NCBI GenBank assembly: GCA_037176905.1
Contig: JBBBWG010026812.1
Location: 28,250 to 67,952, forward strand
Length of the DNA stretch: 39,703 nt
Direction of reading: 5' to 3'
From: Azolla pinnata
Lineage: Eukaryota; Streptophyta; Polypodiopsida; Salviniales; Salviniaceae
The notes under the pieces are model-generated. The model was not told where the DNA came from. It worked only from the letters and a program-made list of their open reading frames with translations, and searched no databases. Shown piece by piece: positions 1 through 10,611 of the stretch. The stretch's first letter is position 1. Each line of letters opens with the position of its first letter. A program made the position numbers and the translations under genes.

Positions 1-140
1 AGATTATCAATGTCCAGTTGCTGAGAAGTTCAATAAAAAGCCGTGTTAGTAACTTCGTGGGCAATTCATATACAAAATCTCCTCTTTGTGTCAAGACCAT
101 CTTCACCATGATTTGATTGTTTCTATCGATGATCGTATGT

Positions 141-280
141 TTCTATGCTCTAATCTATTTTCATTATTTTTCAATACTGAATGATTGTTTGATTGCATGT
201 AATCAATACTTCTATGCTCTAATCAATTTTTCAATGTTTTTCAATATTGAATGATTGTTTGATTGCATGTAATCAATACT
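141..280. repeat. ~69-bp tandem duplication
   Basis: Two adjacent near-identical copies start at 141 and 210, each opening with TTCTATGCTCTAAT and closing with TGCATGTAATCAATACT. They differ by a few substitutions and one indel. AT-rich and non-coding, downstream (3' side) of the minus-strand gene at 728-3214. Confidence 0.85.
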
Positions 281-300
281 TTTTCCCCCCATTGCCTTTG

Positions 301-420
301 CTGCAAAATTCAATGTTTCTTTATGGCTACCTTGAGGAGGAAATTTGTACATGGAATCTGTTTTTTGAGTGCAGATCTTTGGCCCAACAGGTTTCCAGGT
401 GTGTAAAAAACTATACTTTC
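301..420 (+). mobile_element. Decayed Ty1/copia reverse transcriptase remnant
   Basis: The plus strand reads FLYGYLEEEI, then after a one-base frame slip YMES. This resembles the Copia reverse transcriptase block around AFLxGDLEEEVYMEQPPGF. A little further on another frame reads PTGFQVCKKLY, like the following PPGF...VCKLKKSLY block. Frame changes and lost sequence show it is dead. An open frame of 120 codons (247-609) runs through it, but its later part matches nothing I recognise. No LTRs were seen. The assignment rests on short motif similarity only. Confidence 0.4.
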
Positions 421-727
421 TTTTGTGGTCCTCACTTTATGAGAAATGCTCTTTATACAGTCTCATGTTCACGAGGGGAAGGTGGCGAATGGTATATGAA
501 TCATGGTACTAGGGTTAAAGGAAGCACAATTATTTTGGAATCAAAGTCATTGAAATCAACAACACTGTATCAGCTAAAGCTAAAACATTGGAAAAAATCT
601 GAACAATAGCATTGTTGGAGATGCTAATAAGTCAGATTCCAACAACAGATGGGCAATGGTTTGCCCTTTTTGTCTTCTTTCTTGTCCATTTGGATTAGAT
701 TGTACTGAGCTTTTTAATAGATATGAT

Positions 728-3214
728 TCAACCATCCAACTGGAGGCGGTGCATCCGTTTGGCTTTGTCTGTGCATCGTTTGAGCATATTCAACAATAGA
801 GAGAATCCGGTGGGAAAAGAGTCGGGGAAAAGAGAGAGCGGGAAAAACCAAAGAGAGTATATGTTGTCTTGTTACCTGCAAAGATGGAGTGGTTGCCATT
901 GCCGACGGTGTCGAGCTTGTAGTACATGAACAACTGATTCGTGGTTTTGGGCGTGCGAAGGTGCTTGGGAACTCCATCATATAAGCTTTTACAGATAAAG
1001 AGCGAACAGAGGCAAAATATCAGTAGATGATGGCAGGAAGTGAGGGTATGCATCGAAACAGAAGAAAGGGATTGGATCGATCGGGGAGGTCGAGTTGGGG
1101 AGGGGATTGGGCTATGGAGAAAGATCTGGCTTGGGGAATCTGGCCTGGAGGGGAATCTGGGCTTGGACATGCGGTGGAGGGAATCTATCAGGCGTCGATT
1201 CCTATATCTTCAACATGCATGGGAGGGATATCTGGCCTGGGGAATCTGGCCTGGAGGGGAATCTGGGTTCTGATTCCTTAGCTTGGACATGCAGTGGAGG
1301 GAATCTATCTGGCGAGGATCTGATTCCTTAGCTTGGACATGCAGTGGAGGGAATCTATCTGGCGTCGATCCTCGAAGACATGCATGGGAGGGATATCTGG
1401 CTTGGGGAATCTAGCCTGGAGGGAAATCTGGGCTCGATCCCAGGGAATCTGGCTTGGGGAATCTTGCGCTTGGAGGGGCGGAGATCTTACGAGAGGTAGC
1501 TGGCGTTGCGGCAGTCGTTGTGACGCGTGCCGACGCAGTTCTTGTACGTCTCGGGGCTCCGGTTGCAGGGCGCGTTGGGGTGGTAGGGCATCAGCTTCTT
1601 CTTCTGCAGCACTTCGGGCGTGTTCTTGAACACGTTGGTCTGGAAGACATGGTTTGTCCTAGGGTAAACAAACAACAAAAAAAGATCGGAACCAGCAAAG
1701 TGCGCGAAGAAATCAGCTGCTACTGACATTGACGCAGATTTGCTTGCTGTTAGGTTTAGGGTTTAGGGTTTAGGGTTTAGGGTTTAGGGTTTATGGGAGA
1801 GGGCAACATGCTCTGTACATACGTACGTACGTCTCATCTTGAAATACGGGCGTGTGCCCATACGCATTGCGGCATTTGTAGCCCGTCTTCTTCAGCGGAT
1901 GCGGGATCTGCACAATGCCATTTCCTGTTAGCAGAAGATGCATGCATATTCCCCGGCCTATCCATTCATACTTCCATGCATACGCATCCATCCCATACAT
2001 CCATGCATCCTCCAGACCGTCGATTGCATGCATCCATTCCCATGCATGCTGATGTCGATACATGCATCCACCCCATGCATCCAGATGCCAATGCATGCAT
2101 CCATCCCATCGCATTCTGATGCCATTGCATGCATTCATCCCATCGCATTCTGATGCCATTGCATGCATCCATCCCATCGCATTCTAATGCCATTGCATGC
2201 ATCCATCCTAATGCATGCATGCATCCAACACACGAATGCATCGATCGATGCATGCGTGTGCGTGCATGCATGCACTCCAGCGATACTCATGCGGTCGATG
2301 CATCCATCCAATACATTCATGCATCCAAACATTTGACCGGCATGCATGCATGCATCCACCCATCTGATACCTGGGCATTGCTCGATGCATGCATGCATCC
2401 AAGCATTGACCGGCGCATGCATGCATGCATGCATGCATGCAGCCACCCATGCAGGCATTGACCGGCGCATGCATGCATGCATGCACCCTTGCAATACCCA
2501 AGCATTGATTCATGCATGCATGCATGCAATTCAATACACACGCGATTGATGCATTCAAGCATCCAAACATTGACCGGCGAATGCATGGCATGCATCCATC
2601 CAATGCATTCATGCATCCAAACATTGACCGGCGCATGCATGCATGCATGCATCCAACAAATCATGCATCCAAGCATCGACCGGCGCAAGCATGCATGCAT
2701 GCATGCATGCATCCAACCAACAAACCATCCGCCGAACGCATCAACCGTGGATCAATCCGATGGGGGGATTATCTAGAAATCGATGCATGCATGCATGCAA
2801 TGCAATGCATTCATGCTGCATGTCCCATCCAATTATATACATCAAGGGCACAACATCCATGCAAGGAATCTGGCATGCATGCATGCAATGCAATGCACAC
2901 AAGCATGGGATGATGGATGATACCGCGAAGAGGTCGCCGGAGCCCGTCATGCGCACGAGGCGCACGAGGCTGTTGTTGCGGCCCTCGTACTTGTTGATCT
3001 TGCTGTTAATCTTGCAGTTAATCTCGTGATTAGCGGCTGTGACATGATTAGCGGCTGCGATTAGCGGCGGTGGATCATGCATCATAGAAGGGCCTGATGA
3101 TGCTGATGCTGATGCTGATGCTGATGGTGAAGGATGTGGTGATGGTGATGGTGATGCTGGAGATTTGGCCTTGATTTCCTCATGTGCCAGGCTGAAATGG
3201 CTCTTGGTGCCCAT
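728..3214 (-). CDS. Five-exon gene, 228-aa protein of unknown function
   Basis: Exons on the minus strand: 3214-2924, 1907-1831, 1658-1491, 985-876 and 768-728. The phases are 0, 2, 2 and 1, and the total is 687 nt, giving 228 residues plus a TGA stop. Donors include GTACGT, GTAAGA and GTAACA; acceptors include TGCAG, CCTAG and ACAG. Exons are GC-richer than the introns and free of stops across every junction, which is the main evidence for the gene. The N-terminus is low complexity (Pro-Ser then Ala-Ser runs, about residues 20-42, from a TGATGC microsatellite). The rest is basic and has a Cys-containing middle (GYKCRNAYG; CNRSPETYKNCVG; NDCRNASYL). No signal peptide or membrane segment is evident. 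I do not recognise the family and assign no function. The first ATG is used; a later start (MMHDPPP, about residue 44) is possible. The last, 41-nt exon is the least certain. Confidence 0.6.
1090..1480. repeat. GGGAATCTGG-type minisatellite with 50-bp exact-length duplication
   Basis: Degenerate repeats built on GGCCTGGAGGGGAATCTGG and CTTGGACATGCAGTGGAGG. Within them 1271-1320 and 1321-1370 are two 50-bp units in perfect register, differing near the end. The array fills intron 3 (986-1490) of the minus-strand 228-aa gene. The plus-strand open frames across it are composition artefacts. Confidence 0.8.
1750..1792 (+). repeat. Interstitial telomeric tract (TTTAGGG)n
   Basis: About five and a half continuous copies of the plant telomere unit TTTAGGG. 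They lie inside intron 2 (1659-1830) of the minus-strand 228-aa gene. The tract is too short to suggest a chromosome end; it looks like an interstitial insertion. Confidence 0.95.
1930..2910. repeat. GCATGCAT-rich minisatellite array
   Basis: About 1 kb dominated by overlapping (GCAT)n blocks. It includes a 34-bp repeat starting at 2107, 2141 and 2175 (CATCGCATTCTGATGCCATT core) and a second repeat with the core CATTGACCGGCGCATGCATG near 2333, 2404, 2457, 2569, 2622 and 2675. It occupies nearly all of intron 1 (1908-2923) of the 228-aa gene. CATGCATG is the RY element bound by plant B3-domain factors. All six frames give spurious Met-His-Ala-Cys proteins. Confidence 0.9.
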
Positions 3215-3242
3215 GCTAATCTACTTATATCTATCCAGATTC

Positions 3243-3330
3243 TCTCTGAATCTATCTATCTAATCTAGATCTATCTATCTATCTATCTATCTGTCTGCCT
3301 GTCTATCTTATCTAGATCTATCTGTGAATC
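3243..3330. repeat. (ATCT)n microsatellite in presumed leader of the 228-aa gene
   Basis: Imperfect ATCT/CTGT tetranucleotide repeats just upstream of the minus-strand ATG at 3214. They probably fall in its promoter or 5' leader. A (CTT)n run follows at about 3416-3442. Confidence 0.85.
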
Positions 3331-3639
3331 TGGTGGCGGAATCTAGCACCAGATTCTGCATCAGATTGACTTGATTGAAGGAATTGGAGATAGAAATGGT
3401 TAGATTTGGAACGTCTTCTTCTTCTTCTTCTTCTTCTTCTTCTCTATTTCAATTTGGGTGTTTTTTTCCTTGTTTTTTTGGGGGGCTCTTTTGGGTTGTT
3501 AAATTCTTGAGATTCTCTGAGTTTTTGGGCGTTTTTTTCATCCCAAGAGTTGCCAATCCCAAAATTTCCGATTTCAATTCCCTTTTTTTTGTTTTGGTTT
3601 TGGTATCAGTTTTTGAAGCTTAATTTATAGCAATGAAAA

Positions 3640-4640
3640 TTTGGCATGCGAAATGATTTGCACGAGAAGTTGCAAGAGCATTCGAACAAATTTCAAGAAG
3701 CGATTTCTTAATTTGCGCAAGCCACTGAGCAGCCCGATCCGTGAAATTCGCTTATCTAAATCATCGACAAAGTGCTCTACTAATCAAACACAAAGCTCTC
3801 CAAGAGCCCGCGCCAATGCTGGACTCGTGTTCTATTCCGAATCGGCTTCGATCGATCGCCTCTGCGTTCCTTAATACAAATCCAAAAAGGCACCGACTTC
3901 GTTCTTTCATTAGCCGATGATTCGATTGAAAGCCAGGTCTTGATGCATCCACGAATTCCAATTAGATCCTTGAGCAGAGGGTGGAGTTGCATAGTCGATC
4001 GCTGGGTGACTGAATCGATCCGACTACGTAACTGATACTGCAGGTCACGCATCAAAGAAACAAAGGATTTTAAAGCCGCGAGACGGGATTTGCGTGCGAC
4101 CAAGGACAAAGATGCATATCCAAAATAAATGCTCTGTCTTGGCCACGCATAAGAGAGCAGACTACGATGAGCAGGAGAATATTCAGCAGAATCTCTTGGA
4201 GGGCCATGGCTCTGCAATGATCTCCAATAAGGAATTGAGTAGCTTGTTTGTTGCATTGTCCGGGGCCCCAAAAGACAAGCAAACCGTGGTCTGATTGATT
4301 ACCTCTACTAACTAGTGCACTAAATGAAGGAGATTTGAGGCAACAAAGAGTGACCCAATCGGAAAAGTCTCGATCGTATGGAAGCATTCTCTAGAGCATA
4401 GACCTGCAATGCTCCTCTCTAGGCGAATGAGCGTGTAATGCAATTGTGAACGGGAACCTTCATCCGACGATGATGTCGGGAAATGGAAGAGGTGGGAACC
4501 GGATCTGCAGATCTCAATAAGGTTTGACTCGGTCAGAAGAGGAGAGACCGACCAAAACAGCTCACCGCTGCCATGCCTGGGGCCCCACCACAGATCGATC
4601 GATCGATCGATAGATAGACGTAGCAATGAATTCGAGACCA
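3640..4640. other. Unassigned ~1 kb block with several overlapping open frames
   Basis: This block is richer in GC and less repetitive than its flanks. On the minus strand it carries open stretches of 163 (4271-3780), 105 (4387-4070) and 109 codons (4641-4312). None begins or ends like a plant gene I know, and I could not splice them together convincingly. It ends in a (GATC)n run near 4595-4615. Old transposon remnant, organelle-derived insertion or gene fragment are all possible. Confidence 0.3.
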
Positions 4641-4699
4641 CGATTTCTGCACCACTTTTCTTGCCTGGTTAGGAATCCCCGAAGGTTTGAAACGGTCTC

Positions 4700-6040
4700 C
4701 GAATGCTTGTATTACTGTCAAAATTTGAGGGTAAATGAACAATGCATCAAAGTATAATCGAAACAAATGGGTTTCAAAATGTTAAAAGCCGCAGAAAACA
4801 GATCATGGAGATCAAAAAGCTCTAGCAGCATAATTTTGTGCATGTGGCATTTCTCATTGTAATTCTAATGGTACATTTATCTAGTGAGAATCCCCAAGAA
4901 TGGGAAAGAAGCAAAGAATGGATTCCAAAGATGAAATGGGAAATTCAAGAAATTTCAAGCTTTTCATTGGGTGCATATAAAAAGCACAGTGATATTTTGA
5001 CCTAAAATAGCTTGGAAGTTCAAAAACAACACAAGCAAAATCAAACAAATGAGAAGAAAAGGGAAATGACAGAAAGCCATAAGCTGCATTAGGAGTTGGA
5101 AATCAAAACTCTAGGGATTCTGAGAAGCATGAAAGAAGGGGTAAAATTATGATACCAAGAACAAAGAGAGACAGAGATCACATGAGGTTCAAGAAAATAG
5201 GAAATAGGAAAATCAAACTGTAGAACACACTTCAATTCAAAATAGAGCAATGTGAATGGACAGAAAGGAAAGTCAAAACATTAAAAAGACAGGTCACAGA
5301 GAAAAATCTCAGTAGTTCAGTATGATGAAAATCATGTGGATATCATTTAGAGATGATACACACAGCAAAAGAAATGAAAACAAAAGAGAAAAAAGAAGGA
5401 TAAGCATAGTCAGCATTGTTCTGCAAAAGGGTTGAGATGGAAGTAAGAGGAAAAAAAAGAAATGTGACCTGCAAGAAGAAAGTGTTTGTAGAAATATGCA
5501 ATCAATTAAGAGAAATAGGGGCCCAAAAGAAACTAAATCAGATTTGAAAGGAAGAACAAGAAATGGGAGTAAAAAAATGTGTGGTGCAAGAAGAAAAGTG
5601 GATTGTCTTATTATTATTTATTGTTAGATCAGATTCCTTTGGTTCTTTGCTTGTACAGTCCCTTTTCCTGCTGTTTTTGCTGTTTCCTTTTTGTTTTGTT
5701 TTGTTTTTACCTGCCCAGGGATTGATTGTTTGCTGATTTTCTAGTTCAGGCTATGTACAGGACAGTAACAATGGAAAAGGATAAGATAAGGAGCACCAAA
5801 AATAGGGAAGTTGATGCTTCCCATTCCTCTGTTTTTTGCTTTTTTTGTTCTTGTGAGGTAAAAAATTACACAGGACAAAGAAAACAGCAATCAATTTGCA
5901 CCATTTCATGCTCATCTGCTCTGTTGCTCTGTTCTTATTTGATTTGATTGCTTTGGTTTTGTCTCAAATCATTTGTGCACAACTGGGTGGATGTGCTTCT
6001 TTCTTCTCTACGTCCTGTGATTTCTCTCTTTGCTCTGTTC
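4700..6040. other. Gene-free, purine-rich intergenic region
   Basis: A/G-rich sequence without a coding frame of plausible composition from 4780 to 5600, then a T-rich stretch leading into the ZIFL 5' region. I see no gene, RNA gene or clear transposon here. Confidence 0.6.
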
Positions 6041-6049
6041 TCCTTTTGC

Positions 6050-6545
6050 AAATGCAGAAGAAGAAGAAGAAGAAGGAGAAGGAGAAAGAGAGATGGTGGT
6101 GAAAAAAGAAAAAGGAAATGCAGCTCACCATCATCCGCACCGTCATCTCTGTCTCTGTCCGTCTCTTTTTGTTGAAATTGAGAAAGAAAGGAGGAGGAGG
6201 AGGAGGAGAAGATTCAGACCCATTACCATCTCTCTACCTCTGCAATGCTTTTGTTGCTATGTATCAAAATGTGTGCTTCTTTAAGGTCTCTCTCTCTCTC
6301 TCTCTGTCTGTTTGTCTGTTTGTCTATCACAGAGGAAGACTCAGTAAAAGAGTGGAAGCCAGAACACACACATACTACAGGTCTACTACACATGCCCATC
6401 TGCTTGCTTTTCATCACACCCACCCACATGTGTGTGTGTGCGTGTATATATCTCTGGTTCTCTTTGTGATCTTCTTGCTTGCTGCAGCACAGGGGGAGAA
6501 TGAGATTTTGAAGTGAAGAAGAAGAAGAAGAAGAGGAGGAGGAAG
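6050..6545. repeat. Microsatellite-rich 5' region of the ZIFL gene
   Basis: Contains GAA/GGA runs (about 6058-6095 and 6188-6212), a (CT)n run (6285-6305), a (GT)n run (about 6428-6440) and another (GAA)n run (6515-6540) directly upstream of the ATG at 6587. Probably promoter or leader; the short open frames across it are low complexity. Confidence 0.7.
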
Positions 6546-6586
6546 GAGCCATTGATCCTGTTCTATTGATCTCCCCCTGAGAGACC

Positions 6587-9500
6587 ATGGCAGATTCAAG
6601 CCCCCTGCTGAGCTCCCGGCCTTTCGTCGAGGGCTGCCCCGGGTGCTTGCTCGAGAGGAAGAAGGCTGCTAGCCAAGGGAAAGCCCCTGTCAAAGAGCTC
6701 ACCTTTGTTGCCCTCCTTGTCCTCTGCAATGGTGAGCAATGCCCCATATCCATCAATTCTCAAATTGCACATGATTTGCATTACCTTCCTATACCTCATT
6801 ACTCCTCCTGAGCTCACACACCCATGTGTGTGTATGCATCCTCAAGTCTATGCACGTCAATGCAACAATGCTGCATACACGCATAAATGCATGGATACAT
6901 GGCTGCCATTGTGTATCATCTCAATACAGGCTTAGCTACATAGATACATGGACTCTTGGATGCAAAGATACATAGATACACCATGTCCTATATCCAGCCA
7001 TCCATCCGTATACATACATACTTGCAGAAAATAAATTCATCATGAATATAACAAGCAAATATTGCATTGGTGTTCTTTTCTGCCTAGTATATGCTAGATA
7101 GCTATGGATCTTGTGTGGTGGCCTTTCAGATGCTGCATCAGCTATGAATCATCTTTTTCATGTTCTTTTCTCTTTGGTTCCTCCTATACAGCATAGTTTC
7201 AGATGTACCTCTTCCTCCAGTTGTGCTCTTTTACATAGCTATGGATCTTATTCCTTGTTTCCTGTTTTTTCTTTCTTCTTGGTGATGTGCACCCACATTT
7301 CAGCAAATTATGCATATAATCCAGTCCTCGGCATTCCCGTTACTATTTCTGAAGACATCCAGATCCTCTATTTCATATGGGATCTGTTCTATTTCATGTT
7401 TTTCTTTCATTTTTCTTACACATACATGCCGGAGATTCTAACAAACAAAATCTTTAATCTCTGCTTTTGGTGACAGTTTTGCCAATAGCCTCACTCTTCC
7501 CATTCATCTATTTCATGGTAAGTGGTTTTCTGTCTGTAACTTTTTTTAAGAAACAAATCACAATATGCTCCAATGACTACTTGATTTTATCTGAGCAGGT
7601 GCAAAGTTTTGGAATTGCAAAGGTGGACACTCAGATTGGTACATATGCAGGCTATATTGGTAAGATCTGAAAGACTGAAAACTATCGTGCACAGTATGTG
7701 AGTAGAAATTCCACGAGCAATCAAGTCATTGGGATACACATTGTATGTGGCATATAGATCTGTGTACAGTTGTATCTAAAAGTAAGAGTTTTACGACAAA
7801 TATCATGGGTTAAGTAGGAACTCCATGACCAATTAAATGTCATGGGTCATATGAATTATATGCATTTATGTATGTGTATAAAATCGATAAGTGAGACCTC
7901 AAAATTAAGAAATCAGCTTGCATAGACTGTTGAATACAAATTTCATGAACTCTCTACTCATTAATCGTGTAGATTGATCATATCTGAATTTCTACTTCTG
8001 TCATTGGATTGGCCTCTAGTTATGAAAATTCGGCCTTTTAAACAGGATCTGGTGCTAATGCCAAAGCTCTAAAGTGTAAAATTTCCAATGATTTCCCAGG
8101 TTCGGCGATCATGGTTGGCTCATTTATTAGTGCAGGCCCATGGGGTTGGCTTGCCGATAAATATGGAAGAAAACCAGTTATTATGGTGGGCACTTCTTCA
8201 ATGTAAGAGAATAATGATGAATCTAGTGAAATATCCAATCGTTGTTGTTTCTTTTCATTCATCGGTTAAGAAATTCAAGAAACCTGGCTGTATTTGAACC
8301 TCTGCACTATCTTTTCTTGTTTTCTCGTCTTTCACTGATTATAACATACGAAATCTTTGTGTTTTTGCGGATGCAGATTTATATTCAATTCATTGTTTGG
8401 CTTCAGCACAAACTTTTACATGGCCTTGGTGTCAAGGTTTTTGATTGGTCTCTTCAATGGCATGCTGGGACCAGTGAGGGTATTTCACTCGACTTACTAG
8501 TCACAACTGTGTATCATGTGAAAGCTCACTTGACTACGTTCCAAAGATTTAATTCTCTTTGATAAATACATTTTAATGGGAGCATCTGCAGGCCTATGCA
8601 TCTGAGATCTGTACTGAAGAGCACCAAGCATTGGGTTTATCCATGGTGAGTACTATCATTGTTCTGCTTCGTCTTTTTCTTCGTAAATGTGCTTTAAGTG
8701 ATTGTTATCCTTGTAAAAGTATTAGCATGCTCTACTGTTTCATCATGTGCATCCATCATGTGTGGATCCAGTTATCCTCGTAAAAGTGTTAGCTCATAGA
8801 TGCATGTATGGATCATGTGCATCCATCTATGATGATTCATATCACAATAATGATGATGATGGTGGATGATCTATGGTGCACTGCCTAGAGATCAGCTGTT
8901 GTTTTCTTTTGGCATTTGACAGATGTTGAAGGAGGAAGATGTAGGTTCATGTATGGAGTTGAGAAGGTGAATGGTATGAAGAATTGCTATGATAAAGCTA
9001 TCTTTGGAAAGAAAGAAGGAATGAAAGGTTTTCTTCTTTTCCTCATGCAAAATAATGGAGTTGATGATAAGGAGATGATTAAGAGCGGGAGACCATGATG
9101 ACTGTAAGGGGACGGGGGGGGGGGGGGGGGGGGGGGCCCTTTTACGTGTAGAAAAATATTTGGGATGTGAAAACACACTCCACTTGAAGCTGGACTGAAA
9201 GAGACTCCGTAGTGAATATTATCATGAGGATGGAATGATAGTTGAAAAGAAAAAAATTGGACATGAGTTGAGAGTTTTTGAGACGATCGCTTATGTGAAC
9301 ACAGCCACAAAATAGTTCGAGGTAGTCAGAACCAAGCTGCAACATAATTTACTGTATATAATACCATGCTCACTTAAGCAATCGGCAAGGGTTTAACATT
9401 CATGTGATTGGTAATGCATCAAGTGAGGGAGAAGAAATACACAGCTCGGGTAGTTGTGTTACTCATTGCATTTTGTTCTAATGTGTTTTTGATGATTCTA

Positions 9501-10546
9501 ACTAACAGATTGGGACAATGTGGGGAGTAGGATTGATTATCGGCCCTGCTATTGGAGGATATTTAGCTAAGGTGAAGATCAAACCAAGCCATACAAAATT
9601 CGAAAAACTAAAGATACCTGCATACATACATAGATGCATATGTGTATATCTGTGTGTAGATATATATGTGTGCGTATGTATGTATTGTATCTTCCTCAAA
9701 ATTATCTTATGTCTGAGGACATTGTCTTTTCCCTTCCCTTTTCTCATTTTTCCTTTTGCAGCCTTCAGAGCAATATCCGAGCCTTTTCCCGACTGGATCT
9801 TTATTCGATGTGTATGTTGTACTAAACAACTGTTTCAAATTAACTGTTTATCTTTTCCTTTTTCTTTCAGCCATGTCTGGGAAAATGGACATGACATCCA
9901 AAGGACATATGAGAATTGACTTGGTTTGTTTTTGTTTTTTGTTTTGGGAATGGTTGGTGTAGGTATCCTTATGCTCTTCCTTGTTTGTGCATCTCATTCA
10001 TTGCTGTTATCGGATTTGTGGCAGCCTTTTTCCTTCCGGTAAAGTTATTAGTTGCTCATCTTCTTTTTTTCACTCTTGTGAAATTGGATAAGAGAATCAA
10101 TGGTGCCTGCCTCCTTATTTATATACATGCACTGTTTCTGATGATTAAACAGGAAAGCTTGCACAATCATCCTCTTACACCACCATCAAATGAGAAGGTG
10201 AAGGATGAGGAAGAGAGCGGAGAAGCAAAAGAGGCAGAGAATGTGAAACCAAAAGCTGAGCAGCCTCTCTGGAAGAACTGGGCGATGATATCGGCTGTCA
10301 TCGCTTATTGCTTCTGGGGTTTACATGATATGGCTTATTCAGAGGTTCGGAATAAACAAACAATGCAAATAAGTTCCATTTTGTGAATCTCTCTCTCTTG
10401 AGCGAGATATCTATAGATATGTAGTGTTTCCGTAGAATAAATTGATGCTCTAAACTGCACATCAGGAGCTGCTACTCACTTTCATATGCATCACATGAAA
10501 GCTTTTCAACTTTTTGTCCTCAAACATCATATTTACCTTCTAATAT

Positions 10547-10611
<65 letters not shown>

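Noticed and set aside
2129..2776. Met-His-Ala-Cys repeat proteins (MHACMHAC...) open on both strands, resembling a metal-binding protein
   Set aside because: They are the direct translation of the (GCAT)n repeat in every frame and lie in an intron of the spliced minus-strand gene.
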